Position numbers and translations under genes: made by a program | The notes under the pieces: generated by a model | Seen by the model: only the letters and a program-made list of their open reading frames with translations | Told to the model about the DNA's origin: nothing | The model's database searches: none | Source of the DNA: Nymphaea colorata | Lineage: Eukaryota; Streptophyta; Magnoliopsida; Nymphaeales; Nymphaeaceae | Direction: 5' to 3' | Assembly (NCBI RefSeq): GCF_008831285.2 | Contig: NC_045148.1 | Coordinates: 1,054,001-1,118,000, forward strand | Length of the DNA stretch: 64,000 nt | In this document: one piece after another, positions 61,701 to 64,000 of the stretch | Layout of the letters: each line of letters starts with the position of its first letter | Position numbering within the stretch: position 1 is the stretch's first letter

Positions 61701-63915
61701 ATGAGCAAACCCAGTTCTGAATCTTCATGAAATGGGCAGTAGTCAACAAGTTTTTTTCATCCCTGATATGTCTCTGTGATTATCAACAAATGATTGAACG
61801 ACAGAAGATCCTGCAGAAATTGCTGTAGAGAAGCACAAATTTGCTTAGATGCATCGGCAACTCAATTGAAATTTGCGTGTGTTTGATAGACGAATGCCTC
61901 GCAAGAAAATTTAGAGAGAATGATCTTCCGTCATAACTATCCATTTTTTTTATGCCACCAATTTTCATTTCCTTTCTAAACAGAAAGCTCATGCTCCTCC
62001 ACTACTGGAAGCATTTTGGGATAGGATTCAAATAAAAGCGAGCTCCTTTCGTTAAAGTATTTATGAAGTTACCGAGGTAACTCTCTTAAGTGGGAAGAGG
62101 GGCCAACTTGGGAGTTTTATAATGGAGTTCATAAATGACTGTACCATGAACGGTCTGAAAAGTTAATGGATTCTCCCTGTTAAAAAGGGAGCGCTTATGA
62201 GCAACTTCTTAAATTATCATAAAGCTTACAATGTTATTATTTGTAACTATTAAATTTTTCTGAAGTTGCATAACCAAATGCAAAGTAATCACTTTTCATA
62301 AGTCATGGCTTCATCATTTTGTTGGTAAGGAACGCCATGGCTTCATCATTTTGTTGCAGGCAGCCATTCTTCCTCATGTCAAGCTTTTGGTTCGATTTAC
62401 AGAAGAATATGACCAAGCTGATGAACTTGGCTAACTTTCCAAGGCCTGAAATGTAATACCATTTGTTGGAAACTAAGTTAGGGACTTTCTTCTGATACTG
62501 GTAGGGGCGTTCCTGGAATTCACTGTAGTTCTATAGATGCCCTAGACTGGTACACCAATAGGGCATAGGACAGAAGAAGGGACATGAGTGGTAACTAAGT
62601 GTTTGAACTTTTGTGGTTGGTTCTTAGAAGTTGGTTCAATGGGGAACATGACAAAGGAATGTACTGAACCTATTCCTCCAGGTACCGTTCTGTAGGAACA
62701 GCTGGATTGAGGTAAAAGAGTTCGAGGACACAATGCTGATCTGGATCCGGTTCTAATGTAGGCATATTCTTGAAGCCATTATTAACTGGTAGTAATTGGA
62801 TACCTAGCCGGGTTTGTACATGGAGTTGATTTCACATGAAATGTTTACATGCTAATGGATTTGGATCCACTTCCATAAAACTGGGATTTGGGTTTCATTT
62901 GCAAGACTGAAACGGATCGGATCGAAAGATTCAACAAGACATTTGCTAGAAACAAAAGTGGGTAGTGAGAGATTCATTAAAACATTCAGAGAGTGTTCCA
63001 TCTGCCAAACGATCCGATTCCTTTTATTTTATCAAAGAAATCTGTTGTTTAGTTTACAAAATTTTCATTGCTGGGACATCATATGTCCCTTCCTAACAGA
63101 ACAAGATCCATATTTTGCCATCTGAAGGTTACCCATCAAATCAAATCCAACCTAGATCCATATTTATTTGTTCTTTGGCATCTAAACGGACCCGAACCTA
63201 TCTAGAATCAATCATACCGGCCTTACATCTGTCATGGTTGCAAGACACTGTTGAGAAAATCATGGTTCATACAGATCAATGAGAAGTTGGTCTGTGGTGC
63301 AAACAAGACTGTCCTGATCCAGATCTACGAACACATGCTGTGCAGGTGTTTGATGAACATAGATGCTATAATTCTCATAGCAGAACGGTACTTTCTTTCA
63401 CCAAGAAGAGCTCTGTTCTGTTGATGTGGTTACAGGGATCTCACTTAGTCCTTCAAGTTAAAGGAAGAAGGTCAAGAGTTCAATATAACCTGTATGCAGC
63501 TCTTACATATACAATTTGATTTGGAGAAAATAAAATCACCATCTTCTAATGCAAAACCACGGAGACACATGAATGCCAAGGGAAATGCTCCGGTTGTTAA
63601 GTGTACGTGGGCAAGGCCTTCTGTCTCTCATATGAGGAAACCTGGCAAGGGCCAATGCATCCTTTTCTGGTTTTTATGGTGGCAGCTTGAAACATTCACT
63701 AGGTTCAAACTCTGACTGCTTTCATACACCCGAACCACCACCCACTACACCAAGAAGGGAAATTTCATATAGTCTGACCAATCCTAATTTTTTGACACTT
63801 TTCTTCTATTTTTTTTAAATTGGTTTATAAGCAAGAGTTTAATTAGGATAAACTTCTATGCATAACGTAAATTTCAAAAATTCTAACGTGCTACATCTTT
63901 CCAAATGTCTGCAGG
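58722..63915. other. MIR159 upstream DNA and intergenic region
   Basis: The first few hundred bases hold the MIR159 upstream region. Beyond it there are no firm genes. 58980-59190 has repeated AACTTGATTTT/CCAATTTTGAG-like phrases typical of a decayed short element. A TA run lies at 60045-60062. Isolated exon-like segments occur, such as 62359-62431 after TTTTGTTGCAG, reading AAILPHVKLLVRFTEEYDQA then a stop, and 63349-63390 reading VFDEHRCYNSHSRT between splice-like sites. A GC-richer patch at 60217-60500 reads open but has no known domain. Confidence 0.4.
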
Positions 63916-64000
63916 TGATGGACTTCTTGACTGGAATAATTTGTTGAGGAAACACTGTGAATGGGATTATGGTCAATTCAAGTTAAACTCATACACCGCG
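63916..64000 (+). other. Possible internal exon running off the right edge
   Basis: After the acceptor-like AAATGTCTGCAG (63914-63915) an open frame reads DGLLDWNNLLRKHCEWDYGQ then FKLNSYTA to the window end. Codon content looks protein-like, but I do not recognise the family. It may continue a plus-strand gene beginning upstream. Confidence 0.4.

Overview
This is a 64 kb piece of nuclear DNA from a flowering plant. Genes have spliced exons with GT-AG introns, and AT-rich introns and intergenic DNA carry LINE, copia and hAT-type elements. The protein families (plant metaxin, APUM-type Pumilio, plant-specific ribosomal protein P3, MTP1-type zinc transporter, SnRK1 fragments, miR159) are those of angiosperms. 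The species cannot be told from this window.

Layout, left to right. 1-3.2 kb: metaxin gene (+), first exon off the left edge. 4.2-8.9 kb: decayed L1-type LINE with endonuclease, reverse transcriptase and zf-RVT remnants. 8.9-15.8 kb: repeat-rich block with two decayed partial copies of a SnRK1 (KIN10-type) kinase gene, a roughly 240-bp non-LINE repeat seen up to three times, a G-rich-ended inverted-repeat element and a short hAT-like element. 17-31.4 kb: large Pumilio (PUF) gene (+), intact except for one missing base in a C run. 33.5-34.7 kb: ribosomal stalk protein P3 (-), with a telo-box promoter. 35.5-36.3 kb: unrecognised spliced gene (+). 40.4 kb: 45-residue single-membrane-span protein (-). 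42.2-45.4 kb: LINE ORF1 fragment, then a Ty1/copia element lacking protease and integrase, with a hAT-like element nested in its reverse transcriptase. 46.9-48.1 kb: intronless CDF zinc transporter (-). 49.9-53.5 kb: tandem duplications and a possible exon cluster. 58.1-58.7 kb: MIR159 microRNA gene (-), with mature strand, star strand, long foldback and a TATA box. The right edge may hold an unrecognised exon.

The genes are independent housekeeping or regulatory loci, not an operon or cluster: mitochondrial import (metaxin), mRNA control (Pumilio), translation (P3), vacuolar zinc storage (MTP) and post-transcriptional control of GAMYB-type MYB genes (miR159). The most valuable unlabelled item is the MIR159 locus, which no protein-based scan would show. 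Next come the single-base break in the Pumilio gene and the dated nesting of transposons. I found no convincing wholly new system.
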